Source: Welwitschia mirabilis (Eukaryota; Gnetophyta; Gnetopsida; Welwitschiales). From it: a stretch of DNA of 64,000 nucleotides. Below the pieces are notes generated by a model. The model saw only the letters and a list, made by a program, of their open reading frames with translations, made no database searches and was not told the origin of the DNA. Below are positions 49,923-62,264 of the stretch, in pieces. The DNA lies in assembly GCA_051453625.1 (NCBI GenBank), contig JBOZIK010000001.1:129785079-129849078 (forward strand), read 5' to 3'. Positions within the stretch are counted from its first letter, which is position 1. Each line of letters opens with the position of its first letter. The position numbers were made by a program, and so were the translations under genes.

Positions 49923-50319
49923 AGAACATTATGAATGAGTATAAGCTTTTGATTAATATGCCACTTACTAGTGAAAAAACATTTTTAGGTTTCTTTACTC
50001 ATTGTATGGGCTTAAATTAAGTAAAATCATGTGAAATGGAGAAAACAAGCTAATGTCTATTCTCATGCATTATAGTTAGAGAGAGAGAACTAGGGTGATC
50101 CAAGAAAGAATGTCATAATAGCAATGTGAAAATATCTTCTCGTAAAAAATTATAGACAACTACCCACATACCAAAACATCTTTTAAGATGCATTTGTTTT
50201 TCATCCATGTAGTCTTTTATAATAAGATTCAAAGTAGAATAAAAATATTAATGAAATCTTCTCTCATAAAAATTCAATAATCTTATCTAATTAGTCTAGA
50301 AAGTAGGAGAATACATGAC

Positions 50320-50520
50320 CTTAAAAAGAGGATACATAAAAGAGAAGATATCATTCACTATGAGAGAGAATACAATTTAAAGGTAATTAAAGAATCACCT
50401 TATATAGGAGTTAGAGTTATATCCATCAAGTAAACTTAACTAAGCTATGTTATGAAATCATCAAAGTAGTAATACCTATAAGTCATATGTCTGGTTGCAC
50501 TAGCATATAGCATTTAGGAT
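50320..50520 (-). pseudogene. pro: Ty1/copia protease remnant
   Basis: Minus-strand text at about 50510-50450 reads MLYASATRHMTYRYYYFDDF where copia proteases read W.(L/I)DSGA(S/T)RHMT......F. The catalytic Asp and the Gly are gone. It is followed by VYLMDIT.TPI.G, matching V.LGD...I.V.G. Position upstream of integrase fits the copia order gag-PR-INT-RT-RH. Confidence 0.72.
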
Positions 50521-52650
50521 TTGTTATGAGGTATATTTCCACTCATACATGCAAAATCATGACAGTGAAACATTGTATTAGATTCATAGTATGTAGAATC
50601 ATCAAGAGAATAAAAGTAAATAGTAATGACAATTTCATTAGGGATATCTTTGATTCAATATCAAGGTATTTAATAATAAATAGAAGTATGACATTCTCTT
50701 TTATAATGTAAATAATGTTGTATTGTGAGAATAGGGTTAGTGGGAGTGTGCATGTGGAATTGATTGGTTAAAGACATAATTACCTTATGAAGGAATCTAA
50801 TCTATGAATGAGATATTTAATGGTAAAATTATCTCATGCAGAGGACATTCTAGATCCACAATAAGCTAGTAACTAGATTGTATTAGCTAATACACCCTAA
50901 AGCCTTACCCTTGAAAGTAGCCATTCCTTGTTCCCTTTGGCTATGATGGTTTATACATGATTAATAAAAGGCATTATAATACATGAAATAATCATGTAGT
51001 CAAGAACCATGGACGAAACTAAATATCCATATTTCCTTATGGGATAGAAGTCAAGTTCTATTTTCTAGGAAGATAAGTATTTTTCTTTATGACATTATTT
51101 TGACATGGTTTCTTCTTTAACTGAGATCGATGGTATTGAGTAGATGAAGTTGATTATTATTTTTGGGGAGATTTATCCTTGTCATGATATTTGATATTAA
51201 GAGGCTATTTTCTTGAAGGATTCTTATTTAAATGAGGCTACTATGAACATGTGACACTTGAATGTAGCATTATAAGATGAGATGTCGACAAATTTGAACT
51301 ATTCTTTAGTGATAATAAGATTCTTACTAAGTGTATTAATGGTCATTTATGCTAGTTATCTACTACCATGTAGTAACATAATACATCTATGTAGAGATGA
51401 ATCCTCTAAATAACATTGAACCAAGTTAACATAATTATGAAAACTTGGTTTTGTGGATTTATTTTCTTAACATTTATTCTTATATTAGTTATTTGTGTAA
51501 TTGGTTATTATATTTTTCCTTTTTTGTAGTGTAAGTATTAATACCTTGTAATGATATTGATTAGCTCTATGTAATTATTTACTTAGAGTGTATCCTATAA
51601 TATAATGAAGTTCATGTAGCTTATCTTACTGCTATCTACAAATTTATTATGTTATGAAATCAAAGATTATTACATGATTTCTATCAGCTTGTTATCTATG
51701 GGATTTCAAGCATTTTATTCCTTATGAGGTTGAATGAGAATATGAAGTTTCAAAAAAATATCAATGTTAAAACTATATATCCATATGATAGACATGAAAC
51801 ATTCATGACATTATTACCAAGTATAATCATCCTAAAGAGTGACATGAAGGTTTATCACAATTTTAATCCTTAATACTAGCATTAAAAAGTCTGATAATAT
51901 GAAAAAATTATTCTTTAAGATTGACACTGCTAATAGACAATGAAAAGAAAACAAGAAGTTATGAGGTATAGTCAATTTTCAAGGGGATATTACTCACATT
52001 CCTAGCTAAATAAAACATCTATCCATTACACAAAGAAAATTTTTAAAATTGAGATGGAAAGATAATAAGAAGAAAAGTTGAAATGGTATAGTTAATTTAA
52101 AAGTGATCTGATTTACATATATAATTCAAGTGATCCATTCAAGTCATGCTAATAGAAAAAGACACTAAAAAATATAAAGTCATATAAAAAAGGTATAATG
52201 GATTTGAAAGGAATTCTGCTCACATTCATAATTCAATTGAGCTATCTAAGTTATAATAACATTAAAAAATATCAAAAAGCAATAAAGTCATAGAAAATAA
52301 GTATAGTTAATTTTAAAGAGATATTGCTTACATTCCTAATTTAAATGATGTATTAAATCCATAATACTATGATAGATTAACAAAGTAAACCCCATAAGAA
52401 TATTAAGTGACAATTACATGTGTAAAGGAAAATAAAGTAAGTTTGCTCAAAATTCCTATATGAATGTAATAACTTTTAATAAAAGAGATTTAAATAAAAT
52501 AATTAAGTGAAATAATTTGTCATGTTTAGGTTTTACTCTTAATCTAAGGAATGATCACATCCTTTCCAAGCATATAATTCTTGTATCTAAAAGAGTAAAA
52601 GGATAAAGTATAAATTAGCTTAGTGACACATCTAAGTTATTAGTTAATTT
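50521..52650 (-). pseudogene. Probable Ty1/copia gag and 5' region, unconfirmed
   Basis: By position this stretch should hold the copia gag and leader. Near 51300-51080 the minus strand gives a Ser/Lys/Gln-rich text (NPSRK, KYHDKDKSP, SQLKKKPCQNN) of the kind that flanks a zinc knuckle, but no CCHC was found. No 5' LTR or PBS could be placed on this side. Confidence 0.35.
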
Positions 52651-53255
52651 TGATTATCTCAATAATATATCCTTCCTTAAGGAAGAGTATGACATGTTGG
52701 TGAATTACTTATACCTTACCATGACTTGATGATAAGATCTAAGATACCTCACCACTATGTCTATAGTTTTTATCCAATGCACCCCTGATTACTAAGGCAC
52801 ACATGGAATCTTAGACCTCAGGATGCCTAAAATTTTTTCCCTTAAGAAAGACTTGGTTTTCTATATGATTCAAAATACATAGCTATGGTGGTTAAAAACT
52901 ATAAAATCAGATTAGAAGGTGTCATAGCCTAATATGAATCAATGTTTACATAAGTATTCTATGCCCCCCACTAATTAACACTTACTAATAGTAAGTGGCA
53001 TAATGTATTGATTTAAAAATTAAATAAAATTAAAAATATGAGGTGATGTTAAGTGTAAAAACAACATAGTGACTAAAACAAAAAAGGGAATTAGTTTTAA
53101 AATGTTCAAGTTAAGTGAATCTTGATCAACATCTTAAAGTTGACTTGATCTATCTAAATTATAAGTGAGAACGATATACATGATAATTTAGAAATAAATG
53201 TACATTTATGCTTTATTCTTATCAAAATTAATGAAGGAGATGTTAAAATGTTAGT
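52651..53255. other. Undetermined sequence between copia and the second Ty3 element
   Basis: AT-rich with no open frame of note. It may contain the copia 5' LTR, but no partner for it was found near 36900-37400. Confidence 0.3.
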
Positions 53256-54067
53256 AATATGTTGTGATATTATTATAATATATTATATGTTATTATAGCT
53301 AACTTTGTGATGCAGGTCAGTTAGGTGGAGTCATGCTACTAAAAGGAAAAGTGGTTGTAATAGCTGGACAGTGGTATTAAGAAGGGATAACAAACTCAAT
53401 ACGACTTCACCTATAAATATGCATTATAGAAAAGACAAAAGGATCTTTTTGGAGATTTGAAGAAGGGCTAGAAACCATGTCTACGGCAAAGAGATCTATC
53501 AGAAGAACTAAAAAGTGACTTCCTAGCTACTACACCTAATGTGAAAATATAGGGAGTGGCTAATTAATATAATTTCTTGATAGTAATGCAAGTTGTGTTA
53601 TTCTAAAAAGGATATTATATTTTTGAGTGTGTAATTTGAAAAAGTTGCATGTTGTCTTTTTATTGTTCTTAATATTGATCTTAGATAGAGTTACTATTAA
53701 GATAGTGTATTAGTTAGGAATAATTATGCACATAATATAGCTATGTTTTCTTTGTTCTATTTACTTCATTTCCTCACATTCTGTAAATTGTTGTTTATAA
53801 GTAGAGTAATTACCAGAATGCCCTTTTGCTAAGAATAGTCATTTTTGATAAAGTATGTATTTTGCTGAAATAAGAAAAGTCTTTATTTGATTTAAAACTA
53901 GAAAAGTAAACTCCATATACAAATTAATAATGATTAAAGTCTATGTGTGTGGTAATTTAGTTTGCATGTTTTTATAGTATTTTAGCAATATAATAATTTC
54001 TTATTTAGTGTTTTGTTGAAATTAGTTAGCTATTTCATAGTATTTTTAGTTAATTGCAAGCTTGTCA
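53256..54067 (+). repeat. Probable 5' LTR of the second Ty3 element (start uncertain)
   Basis: The end is set by the CA at 54066-54067 directly before a PBS-like TTTTGGCAC. A clear promoter-like acctataaatatgcattat lies at about 53409-53427. The start at TGTTGTGATATT (53256) is a guess from the TGTT beginning. No second LTR was found in the window, so the length cannot be checked. Confidence 0.5.
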
Positions 54068-54069
54068 TT

Positions 54070-54090
54070 TTGGCACTAGAAGAAGGGTAC
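54070..54090 (+). other. PBS-like site of the second Ty3 element
   Basis: TTGGCACTAGAAGAAGGGT follows the presumed LTR end. It has the TGGC-start of Asp/Arg-type PBSs used in Athila/Tat elements, but too many differences remain to name the tRNA. Confidence 0.45.
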
Positions 54091-54479
54091 TTCTAGCCTT
54101 TTGTTTGAAGTAATGAAGGTCTTCTTGGAAAAAGATAACCCAGAATGATGGAGGGATGAAAGGGGATGATATGTCTAAAACCTTCAAAAATACAAATTGG
54201 ATGAAGAGATTAGTGATATAACAATAACTAAAATTGATCCCCACAACTTCATGAAGGATATAGAAATACTTAAGAGAGTTCAAAGAGAGTTACAACATAA
54301 TACAGATTTGTTGATATAGAATCAAATAAAAATTAAAAAAATGCAAGAACCAGAAGGGTTATATTGAAAAGAATAAGAAGTAGTTGAATCTACTCCTTTG
54401 AGTATTAACTATTATACATCCCACACATCTAATCCTATTGATCATGTAGTCTTGAAAACTCTTAGTAAGATATGAAATA

Positions 54480-55860
54480 TAAATACTAATAATATTTTTA
54501 CTTTTAAAGGTAGAAAAAATGAAAAACTTATGCTTCATTTAAGTCTTTTTGATTTTTTTTAACATAGATAATTACTTAGAAATCAACTTGGGTTTCTTAA
54601 GACATTTCCATTTTCCTTAAAGGAAGATGTCAGTTATTGTTTCAAAGGTTTCCAAATAATAGTTTTAAAATCTAGAACTATATAAGATTAGCATTCTTAA
54701 ATAAATATCAACCTATAAGGGTTATTAAAGTTCTGAGATATTAAATTTTAAATGTTAAATAGAAATAAAATGAGAAATTTAATGAGTTCATGGATAGATA
54801 CTGGATTCTACTGACAATATGTTCAAACCATGGGATAACTCTTAGAGAATGAATGAGAGCTTTTTTAAGAAGCCTATGAAGTAATTCTTTAGAGAAGTTA
54901 GATATACTTCATGCAAATGATATAAAATAAATCAAGATGGACTCAAAATGAGAAGAAAAGAAAGAGAAAGATGAATGAAGTTTTGATAGAAAATGAAATA
55001 AAAATCAAGCATACTAGCATGTCAGATAAAACTAATAAAAAAGAATATAAGATTTAATAGATCAGATTAATGTATTAAAAAAAAGAAGAGAAAGTAAAAA
55101 CCTATAATATTATAATCACAAAAATTATCACCCTAGAGAATGTTCATAGATGACAGATTATGTGGAATGGTTAGATATTAATAGAATTGATTATAGTCCT
55201 AATATTACTTCTCAAATTAAGAAGAATCCTTATCCTAATGAAACTAGAAAATGGAAAAACAAGAAAGAAAATTCAATACAAATATTTATATAGTCTAATA
55301 GATATGATTATTTTAGGAACTAAAGAAATTGAGAAGAATAATATAGTTATAATTAACAACCAGATAAAGGGAAAAAATGTGAAGAACCTTTTATATCTAC
55401 ACAATTACAATCAAATCCAAGAGAATATATTGTAAAGGTTTTAGAAATAGGTCAAATAGAAACCATCCTTAACCTATTAAAAAATAAAAAGAAACTAAAG
55501 AAAATGAAAGAGTGATTGAAAATAGTTCAATGGAAGGATGAATGGATGATCCTTTATCATTTCTAATGAGGAGTAAGATAATAGGGAATTTTTCAAAGAA
55601 AGAAGAAAAGGATGTAGAATAATTATCAGAGCTTTAGAAGATACTTTATTTATCTTACCCTTAGTAAAAATGTTGAAATACATCTTCTTGTACTAGAAGA
55701 AAATGAAGAAGTTATGTAGTAAAGAGGGGAGTAAGAAAAAGAAAGAGAAAACTAATGATGAACAATCAAGAAAGGAATCAACTAAAAGAGTTTAAGTATT
55801 TTAAGCTCCTACTCAAGCTCTATAAAAAAATTAATCTAAAAAGTATAGTGATCCTAGAAT
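54480..55860 (+). pseudogene. gag: Gag region of the second Ty3 element
   Basis: Near 54565-54680 the plus strand reads NYLEINLGFLRHFHFPLKED and goes on with a FKGF piece, comparable with the LFPFSL.D.A..W region of Athila/Tat Gag. Around 54900-55100 Lys/Glu-rich text and 55187-55435 (82 codons open, Lys/Ile/Asn-rich) fill the way to the protease. No zinc knuckle is seen. The call rests mainly on position between PBS and a clear protease. Confidence 0.45.
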
Positions 55861-55889
55861 ACTGATAGTAGATATAGTTTTGAAGATGC

Positions 55890-56220
55890 CTATAAGATAG
55901 AAGCTTTAGTGGATTTAAGGGCTAGTATTAATCTCATTTCCCATAATACATTTGAACAACTTGGAAGTTCATAGTTAATTCCATATAATGGAAAAGTTTA
56001 CATAATAGATGGCTCTACAGTAAAACTAGAAAAAATAATGGAAAACATATTAATAGAACTATAAGGATTTGAATATTTGCTGGATTTATTTGTCATGAAG
56101 ACAAAAGGAAATACTCACCCTATCATCCTAGGAATATCTTGAATGGCAAAAATTAGTGCAACTATTTAATCCAAGAAGGAAGTGATGAAAATTAGTTTAA
56201 GATGCCTAGTATAGAAAATG
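55890..56220 (+). pseudogene. pro: Protease of the second Ty3 element
   Basis: ALVDLRASINLISHNTFEQL begins near 55903. Athila/Tat proteases have DLGASINL(I/M)P...YEQLG here. The catalytic Asp is at 55912-55914, and the Gly became Arg by one G-to-A change. Farther on, DLFVMKTKGNTHPIILGIS followed by a stop and MAKISATI (about 56080-56170) matches DFVV.D......P.ILGRPWL.T..A.I. In the stop position the expected CCTTGG has become TCTTGA. Confidence 0.8.
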
Positions 56221-56479
56221 AAAAATATCTATAAGGTAGAAGTTAAACTCTCCTTCTCTAATAAGGGGGATAGTACTAACATGATTCTCATAAAAGAATC
56301 TCAACAATCATTAGAAGAATAAAAGGTTGAAAGAAGAGACTACTCCTTGACTATTAAACTAGAAAAAAAGGAAGAGAAACTTGAAAAACCTCCTCTTGAG
56401 GAAAGTTTGAAATACATTAAAATTTAGAACAATAAATATTTAATTATTAATGGAAATTTGACTCATTATCAGAAGAAAA

Positions 56480-57360
56480 AATTAAAAAGGATGTTAGCTG
56501 AATGGACTAATTATTTCACTTAGACTCATGAAGATACTATTGGGATAGACCCTATGCTATGTCAATATAAAATTTATTTAGATACCACAATAAAACCTAT
56601 GAGGTAAAAGGATATGTGATCCTTACATCAAAGATGTGATCCAGTAAAAAATTTTAATTCTATTAAAAATAAAATTCATCCACTTCATTTATAATTTAGA
56701 ATGGATAAGTATTATGAAAATAGTTTCTAAGAAGAATAATAAATGAAGAATGTTCATAGATTTTAGGCTACTGAATGTTTCTACTTATGAACATCATTTT
56801 CCTTTATCCTTTGTGGTTTAGGTTTTAAAAAGAATTTTTGGTCATAAATATTATAGTCTATTGGATGGATATAGTGAGTATAACCAAATTTCTATAGCTC
56901 TTGAAGACTAAGTGAAAACTACTTTACTTACAAATGGGGTACATATTCTTTTAAAGTTTTAGCTTTTGAATTATGTAATGCACAAGCCACTTTGTAGAGG
57001 CTAGTGAATAGTATTTTCTAAGAAATAATAAGAAGGTCAGTTAAGGTTTCCCTAGATGAATTATCAACTTTTGAAAATGATTTTGATAAAGCATTAGAAA
57101 GACTAAAATACATACTTACTCAATGTGAAGGAAAAAATTGAAATTAAGTTGGTTCAAAAGTCATCTCATGGTAGCTGAAGTAATTATTTTAGGCCATAAG
57201 ATATCAATTAGAAGAATTGAAATTGATGAGAAAAAGATTAATATCATTAAAGAAATTCCTCCATAAACTAAACTAAAAGAATTAAAATCATTTTTAGGTT
57301 ATGTGGGCTATTATAGAAGATTCATTACTAATTCTAGTAAAATTGCTAAACTATTAAGTA
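56480..57360 (+). pseudogene. pol: Reverse transcriptase of the second Ty3 element
   Basis: THEDTIGIDPMLCQYKIYLD (56527-56585) corresponds to the N-terminal 'THEDMPGIDP..I.H.L.VD' segment. At 56760-56890 FLDGYSGYNQI-type text appears as YSLLDGYSEYNQISIALED, followed by a stop (Q-to-stop) and VKTT. The YMDD-type box is now SLDE at 57049-57060, with the second catalytic Asp replaced. Next come FENDFDKALERLKYILTQCE and LGHKISIRRIEIDEKKINII. Near 57270-57340 LKELKSFLGYVGYYRRFIT, the RT thumb, is well kept. The GYSGYNQ form is typical of Athila/Tat rather than chromoviruses. Confidence 0.87.
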
Positions 57361-57379
57361 ATATTTTGCAAAAAGATAT

Positions 57380-57850
57380 GCCTTATGAGTGAATCCAAGA
57401 ATGCTAAAAAGCTTTTCAAGTTCTTAAAAATAAATTAGTTGAGACCCCTATTTTACAAAAACTAGATTGGAATAAAACTTTTCACATTATGACTGATGCT
57501 TCAAAATATGTTGTTGGTGTTATTTTAGGACAAAAAAATGATAGTTGTAAACTTCGTTATAGCTTACATAAGTAAGAATCTCAATTCTTCACAACAAAAT
57601 TATAGAATTATAAAACAAGAAATGTTAGCCATAATGGTAGTCTTAAATAAGTTTAGGCATTATATCCTAGGTTACAAAGTTAAAATTCACATAGATCACA
57701 GTGCTATACAATTTTTAATGAATAAGAAAAAAGTAAATTCTTGAATCATAAGATGGATACTTTTGGTGCAGGAATTTAATTTTAAGATAATAGATAAGAA
57801 GGGAGCAGAATATTTGGTAACTAATCATTTGTCTAGTTTGAAATTCCCTA
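57380..57850 (+). pseudogene. pol: RNase H of the second Ty3 element
   Basis: HIMTDASKYVVGVILGQKN near 57483-57538 carries the first catalytic Asp. After a frameshift, an open frame at 57538-57744 gives FVIAYISKNLNSSQQNY, the Glu in KQEMLAIM, then FRHYILGYKVKIHIDHSAI with the later Asp in HIDH. A TGA then stands where the family has Pro/Arg, and IIRWILLVQEFNFKIIDKKG and HLSSLKF follow to 57845. The catalytic residues D, E, D are all still encoded, but in two frames. The IRW.LLLQEF.. wording is characteristic of Athila/Tat-group elements. Confidence 0.88.
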
Positions 57851-58059
57851 AAGAGGTTAAACACTTAGATATCCAAAATAGTTTCCATGATGAACATTTA
57901 GGAAGTTTTCAATGATCTTTTTAGTTTGTATATATTGCTAATTTCCTAGTAAGTAAGAGGATACCTCCTTACTTAATCTATTATGAGTTAAAAAAAAAGT
58001 TGTTAAGTGAAGTAAAAAATATATATGGGAGAATAAATCCTCTTTAGATTTTATAAGAA

Positions 58060-58960
58060 TGGTGCCATTAGGAGATGTGTTGGTAAATCTAATTAGAAGG
58101 GGCTACTACAAACTTTTCATGTAGAGGAAGGAGGAGGTCATCATGGAGGAAAAAAACAACTATGAAAATTCTGAATGTCGGATATTATTGACCTTCTCTA
58201 TTTAAGGACTCTTTCAATGATAGTAAAGGATGTGATAAGTATCAAAGTGAAGGAGCATGATCAAAAGTGATAAAAATGCTTCAACAATAAATTCAAGCCT
58301 TAGAATCCTTTGATTTTGGGGAATAGATTTCATTAGTTCTATTAATCCAAAATCCTATGAAAAGGAACACATTCTGGACTACATGAATTATTTAACTAAA
58401 TGTGTTGAAGCTAAGGCTATTCATAACTATTCCATTGAAAATGTAGTTAAATTCTTATCTATGAATATCTTTCATAGATTTGGTATGCCTAGGAGTCCTA
58501 TATTAGATAGGAAAAACTATTTCACTAGTTGAGCCTTTAAAAATTTTTTTGTCTAAGTATGAAGTCCATCATAAAATCTCCTTTACTTACCATCCTCAAT
58601 TCAATAGTTAGGTTGAGCTCATAAATAAGGAACTAAACTGAATTTTAACAAAAATAATGAATACTAAAAGAACCAATTAAGCATATAAACTTATCAAATC
58701 TTTATGGTCCTATAAGATAACTTGAAAAAATAGTATAGGTTTTACAACTTATGATTTGGTTTATGATAAAAAAGAAACCTTACCTATTAAATTAAGATTA
58801 ATAGCCTATAAATTGACCAAATAATTAAATTATGATCTAGATAAGGCTAAAAAAATGAATAGAAAATATGAACAAATTAGATGAGAAGAGAAAAAGATTT
58901 GAAAAGAAAAAAAATAATCCAATAATAAGTAAAAGAGTGGCACAACTAAGATGTCTAAAA
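58060..58960 (+). pseudogene. int: Integrase of the second Ty3 element
   Basis: HH and CDKYQ in text GGGHHGGKKTTMKIL... followed by CDKYQSEGA (58130-58250) are the zinc-binding HHCC remnant, with the last Cys now Tyr. FDFWGIDFISSINP (58310-58350) holds the first core Asp. VEAKAIHNYSIENVVKFL and NIFHRFGMPRSPILDRKNYF (58410-58520) hold the second region, where ISDGGSHF is now ILDRKNYF. Tryptophan in YYWP is a TGA. The third acidic residue is not certain. Lys-rich text to 58960 may be the C-terminal domain. Confidence 0.86.
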
Positions 58961-59454
58961 AATTAATTTTAAAATTAGAGAAAGTTTTTGTTTTTTATCC
59001 TAAATATATATCCTCTAAATAAAAGTACACTAAAAAATGGATTAGATCATATGCTTTAACAAAAATTCTGCTTAATGGAGTAATGAAATTATTTAGTGAA
59101 GAAACTAAAAACACATGTCAAGTCAATGGTCATAGAATTAAAACTTATACAGAAGGGGTTTTAATTTTTAAATAAATTCAACAAACTTATAGGATGAAAA
59201 GAATTCTAACCATACATCTTTCTCCACAATAATATATTCTAATAAATAATTAAAAAATTTAAATAAAGAAAAATAAATATATAACATATAATAAAGTAAC
59301 TTTTAAGAAAGGAAAATAAATGTTATTCAAATTATAAGAATTTTTGGTTATTAGATGAAATTGTCTTTCATAGGAATCAGTTAAGACTTCGAGGAGGAAG
59401 AAGTAATAATGATAAGAATGACTAAGTTATGAAGGAAAACAAAGGTANNNNNNN

Positions 59455-59680
59455 NNNAATAATTTAAAAAAAAATATAGATAGAAAGGAAAAAAGTAATG
59501 CCCTAGTACATGTACATCTAGGAAAATGTTCTTAAGAGGGGCCTTTGGTAGTGTAATAAAGTAGCTATGGGAACTTCACCAAGGGATCAATTGATCATGA
59601 TCTGAATTTATAACTCTGTGGGTCTATATTCTTATGGTAGTGGTTGCACCCTCCTCATTACAATTTTTTTAAAAAAAAAT
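59455..59680 (+). repeat. 3' module shared with the tandem array element
   Basis: An A-rich purine tract (59455-59497) is followed by aagaggggcctttggtagtg (about 59535), then agtagctatgggaacttcac (about 59562), gatcaattgatcatg, and tagtggttgcaccctcctcattac (about 59638). The same order, about three quarters identical by eye, occurs in minus-strand sense in the array at 9890-10170 and the equivalent places. In this element it sits about 0.5 kb after the integrase. Confidence 0.72.
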
Positions 59681-60391
59681 AATGCTATTTGGATTAAAAT
59701 TATAAAGAAGATAATCACTCTTCAGATGTTATCTGAAAAATGGTTAGTCTCTAATATTTTATTCAAGCCAAGTGAACCTTGAAAGAAAATATAAATGTTG
59801 CATAGGGTACCATTGTTTTATTTTAAGATTTAAAACATTTAAATAAATGTATCTTTATTTTATTTATCTTGAAGTAGTAAATGTTTGTAAGAATAAAAGA
59901 ACTTGACATCAAAATGAATTTTATAATTTGGCATAACAAAAATAAGTACTGAAGTAAAAGTAGCCAATGCCTCTAATAAAACATTTTTATGTTATAATGT
60001 AGCTAATAATAATCTTTATGTTTTATAATAAAAAGAGTTTTAACAAGAAAATACATTTATTTTGTAAAAATAGGTAAAGTTAGATAGAAATAGACTAAAG
60101 GGAAAAAAAGAAGAAGTGAAAGAGCCTAAACTCAATCCCTTAAGATCTCAGAAGAACCAGCTTCTATACTTGTTTTTGCTTCTAGACCTCCTTTAGCTAG
60201 ATGTTTCTGCTAGAGGAAGCAAATGTAGGTAGTGTAAGAAGTTAGTCAGAATTTCAATCTTTATAGGATGGACATCCTAGAAGTTCTGATAAGCTAAGTT
60301 ATCCTAAGGCCCTCATATTTTTAGATTATCATTATAACAAAAGAGAGCCAAGAGCTTAGAGCTAGATTGTTGACCTTAATTTATCATAACT
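59681..60391. other. No gene supported
   Basis: AT-rich. Between 60110 and 60230 a plus-strand text resembling the 3' part of Athila-type elements (purine-rich start, then ctagacctcctttagctaga) can be imagined but not proved. No 3' LTR was found. Confidence 0.35.
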
Positions 60392-60658
60392 TCACTCTAA
60401 CTCTTGCATTTGACCTGCAAAATACCCTAAGGAAGCATCATACCCATTTGATTCATTAGATAAGTTAGAACTCAACTTAGCAGCCCAGATTCTCAGATAC
60501 TCTATGCATAAGTGATAAACCATGAAATCAAAACAGGGTGAAATTTCTTCATGGCTAAAATAGTTTCTTTTGTTATCTCTGAGTAAGTTATCCAAGGTAT
60601 TGAGCACTTCAAAAACTGAATTGTAAGAAGAAAATTCAAGAGTATAAACACTTTGCAC
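60392..60658 (-). pseudogene. Unrecognised protein fragment of 88 codons
   Basis: An uninterrupted minus-strand frame contains YNSVFEVLNTLDNLLRDNKR, then a Cys/Phe/Tyr-containing segment HLCIEYLRIWAAKLSSNLSN, then a Gly/Tyr/Asp segment and FAGQMQELE at the end. The composition is balanced and helix-like, quite unlike the low-complexity frames elsewhere in the window. After the stop, in the same frame, SYDKLRSTI continues, so the real ORF was longer. I do not recognise it. It resembles in style the helical tails of plant transposon-associated proteins. Confidence 0.4.
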
Positions 60659-61308
60659 TGAAACTTAGGAAGAGGCCTCACCTACACTTATAACATTCAT
60701 TTCTATCTAATAAGAACCTAAGATAAACAAGTAGAGGTAAGATTTCTTTATAGATGAAGGCATAGTAAAAGGAGTTTGTAGATTATTAAAGTTGAACTCC
60801 ATTTCTAAATGGGTTATCAATATAATTTGATTTAGTTTAAAAATTTTTGTATTGATTTGGATTGATTAAGACATTACACAATATATACACATAAAAAGTG
60901 ATACTAAAGAAAATCATTCATAATTTTAGATGTGAATGAGTCTCGAGCACATTTGATATGATGATTTATTACCCATTAGAAGAGATCTATTTGATTAAAA
61001 AAAATATTTGATAAAACTCTTCTTCTTCTAACTTATATATAGATGCCATGCCAATTTCAACTCGTAATTAGCTAGATTCTCCAGTTTGAAGGACCTTCTT
61101 TCAGTAATATTCGTTACTTAAAAACCCATTTGAATTATTAAATAAGATAAAGAATCTATTTTTAATGATGTATTAAAGAGTATAAATCATCTATTTAAGA
61201 CTCCTTTGATAGATGACTAACCCCTCTTCAATGGTATCTTGAAAAACCACTCATGTTCTTTCTTCTTTGTTATTCCCTTTTCACTCTAAGTATGAGATTA
61301 AAGGCCCT

Positions 61309-61334
61309 CTTTAAGTAACCTTTATTACTTAAAG
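61309..61334. repeat. Perfect 10-bp inverted repeat, 6-base loop
   Basis: Arms CTTTAAGTAA (61309-61318) and TTACTTAAAG (61325-61334), loop CCTTTA. Arms end next to AAGGCC-like words on both sides. Confidence 0.9.
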
Positions 61335-62239
61335 GCCTCCTTCAACCTCTGCCTTGAGTGTAATGAAAATAAAATAAAGAATGAGTTTAGCTTTATCTTC
61401 CTCCTAATTTATCACTTATTTCTTAAACACCCTTTAAAATCCTAAAAGGCCCCCTTTGTACAGATGCCTAACTAATATGACATGTGATTGATCTGTGATT
61501 AAAAACCTCCTTTAGAAGATGAAATCCATCCTTTGATTTTAATAACCATAAATAAGAGCTAGAGGGTAAACTAAAGTTACAACAAAATTCTTTGAAGAAC
61601 ATCGCCAATGGCTCCTCTAAAGAAAACCTCCTTTAAGCTCAGTCTTTATCAAAAATTTATTTTGAAGAAGTAATTCATATGTGAAGGACTCTTTTGACAA
61701 TCTTTATTTATTAAAGATTCCATTTGAGCAATTACCACTTCAGAAGAAATATTCTAAGCTTACTTTTAAACAAAAAGCTTATTTTAGAAGGCTGAATAGA
61801 ATATCTAATGAAATGGATAATTACTATGATAAAATGAAAATGGTATTTTCTAGGAAGTAGATTAATAAAAAGTTAGATGAAATAAATATTGTGGAATATA
61901 TTTTACTAGGAAAAGAAAAGCATACATAAAACAAAAGGGTAATAGCAGTAGTAGAAAATAAGTTATATTTTCAAAAGTTTCTCTTAAGGATGATTACTTA
62001 TTTAAAAATTCATAAAATCTACATAAATAAATTCATGGTCTATAGAACATAAAGTGATTATTGTAAGCTAGGAAAACTATGATTTCATTTATACAATTAT
62101 TAAGATTAAAGGTGCTAATTTTAGACAGTTATAAAGCACTAAAATTGAAGCAAGAATTTGTAGCTTATACTCTACTAAGTTATTTCATTAGTTTGAAGGA
62201 TTCCTTTGAGGAAGTAATTACTACTAAAATGAATGCTTA

Positions 62240-62264
62240 TTACTCAAAGAATTCCTTTGAGTAA
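62240..62264. repeat. Perfect 10-bp inverted repeat around AATTC
   Basis: Arms TTACTCAAAG (62240-62249) and CTTTGAGTAA (62255-62264), centre AATTC. It is one base short of a perfect 26-base palindrome. Confidence 0.9.

Noticed and set aside
54065-54283. Minus-strand 72-codon frame
   Set aside because: It overlaps the PBS and leader of the plus-strand Ty3 element, with no motif. Taken as a shadow frame.
57538-57744. Independent small host gene
   Set aside because: The 68-codon frame is the middle of the Ty3 RNase H, with matching text before and after it in other frames.
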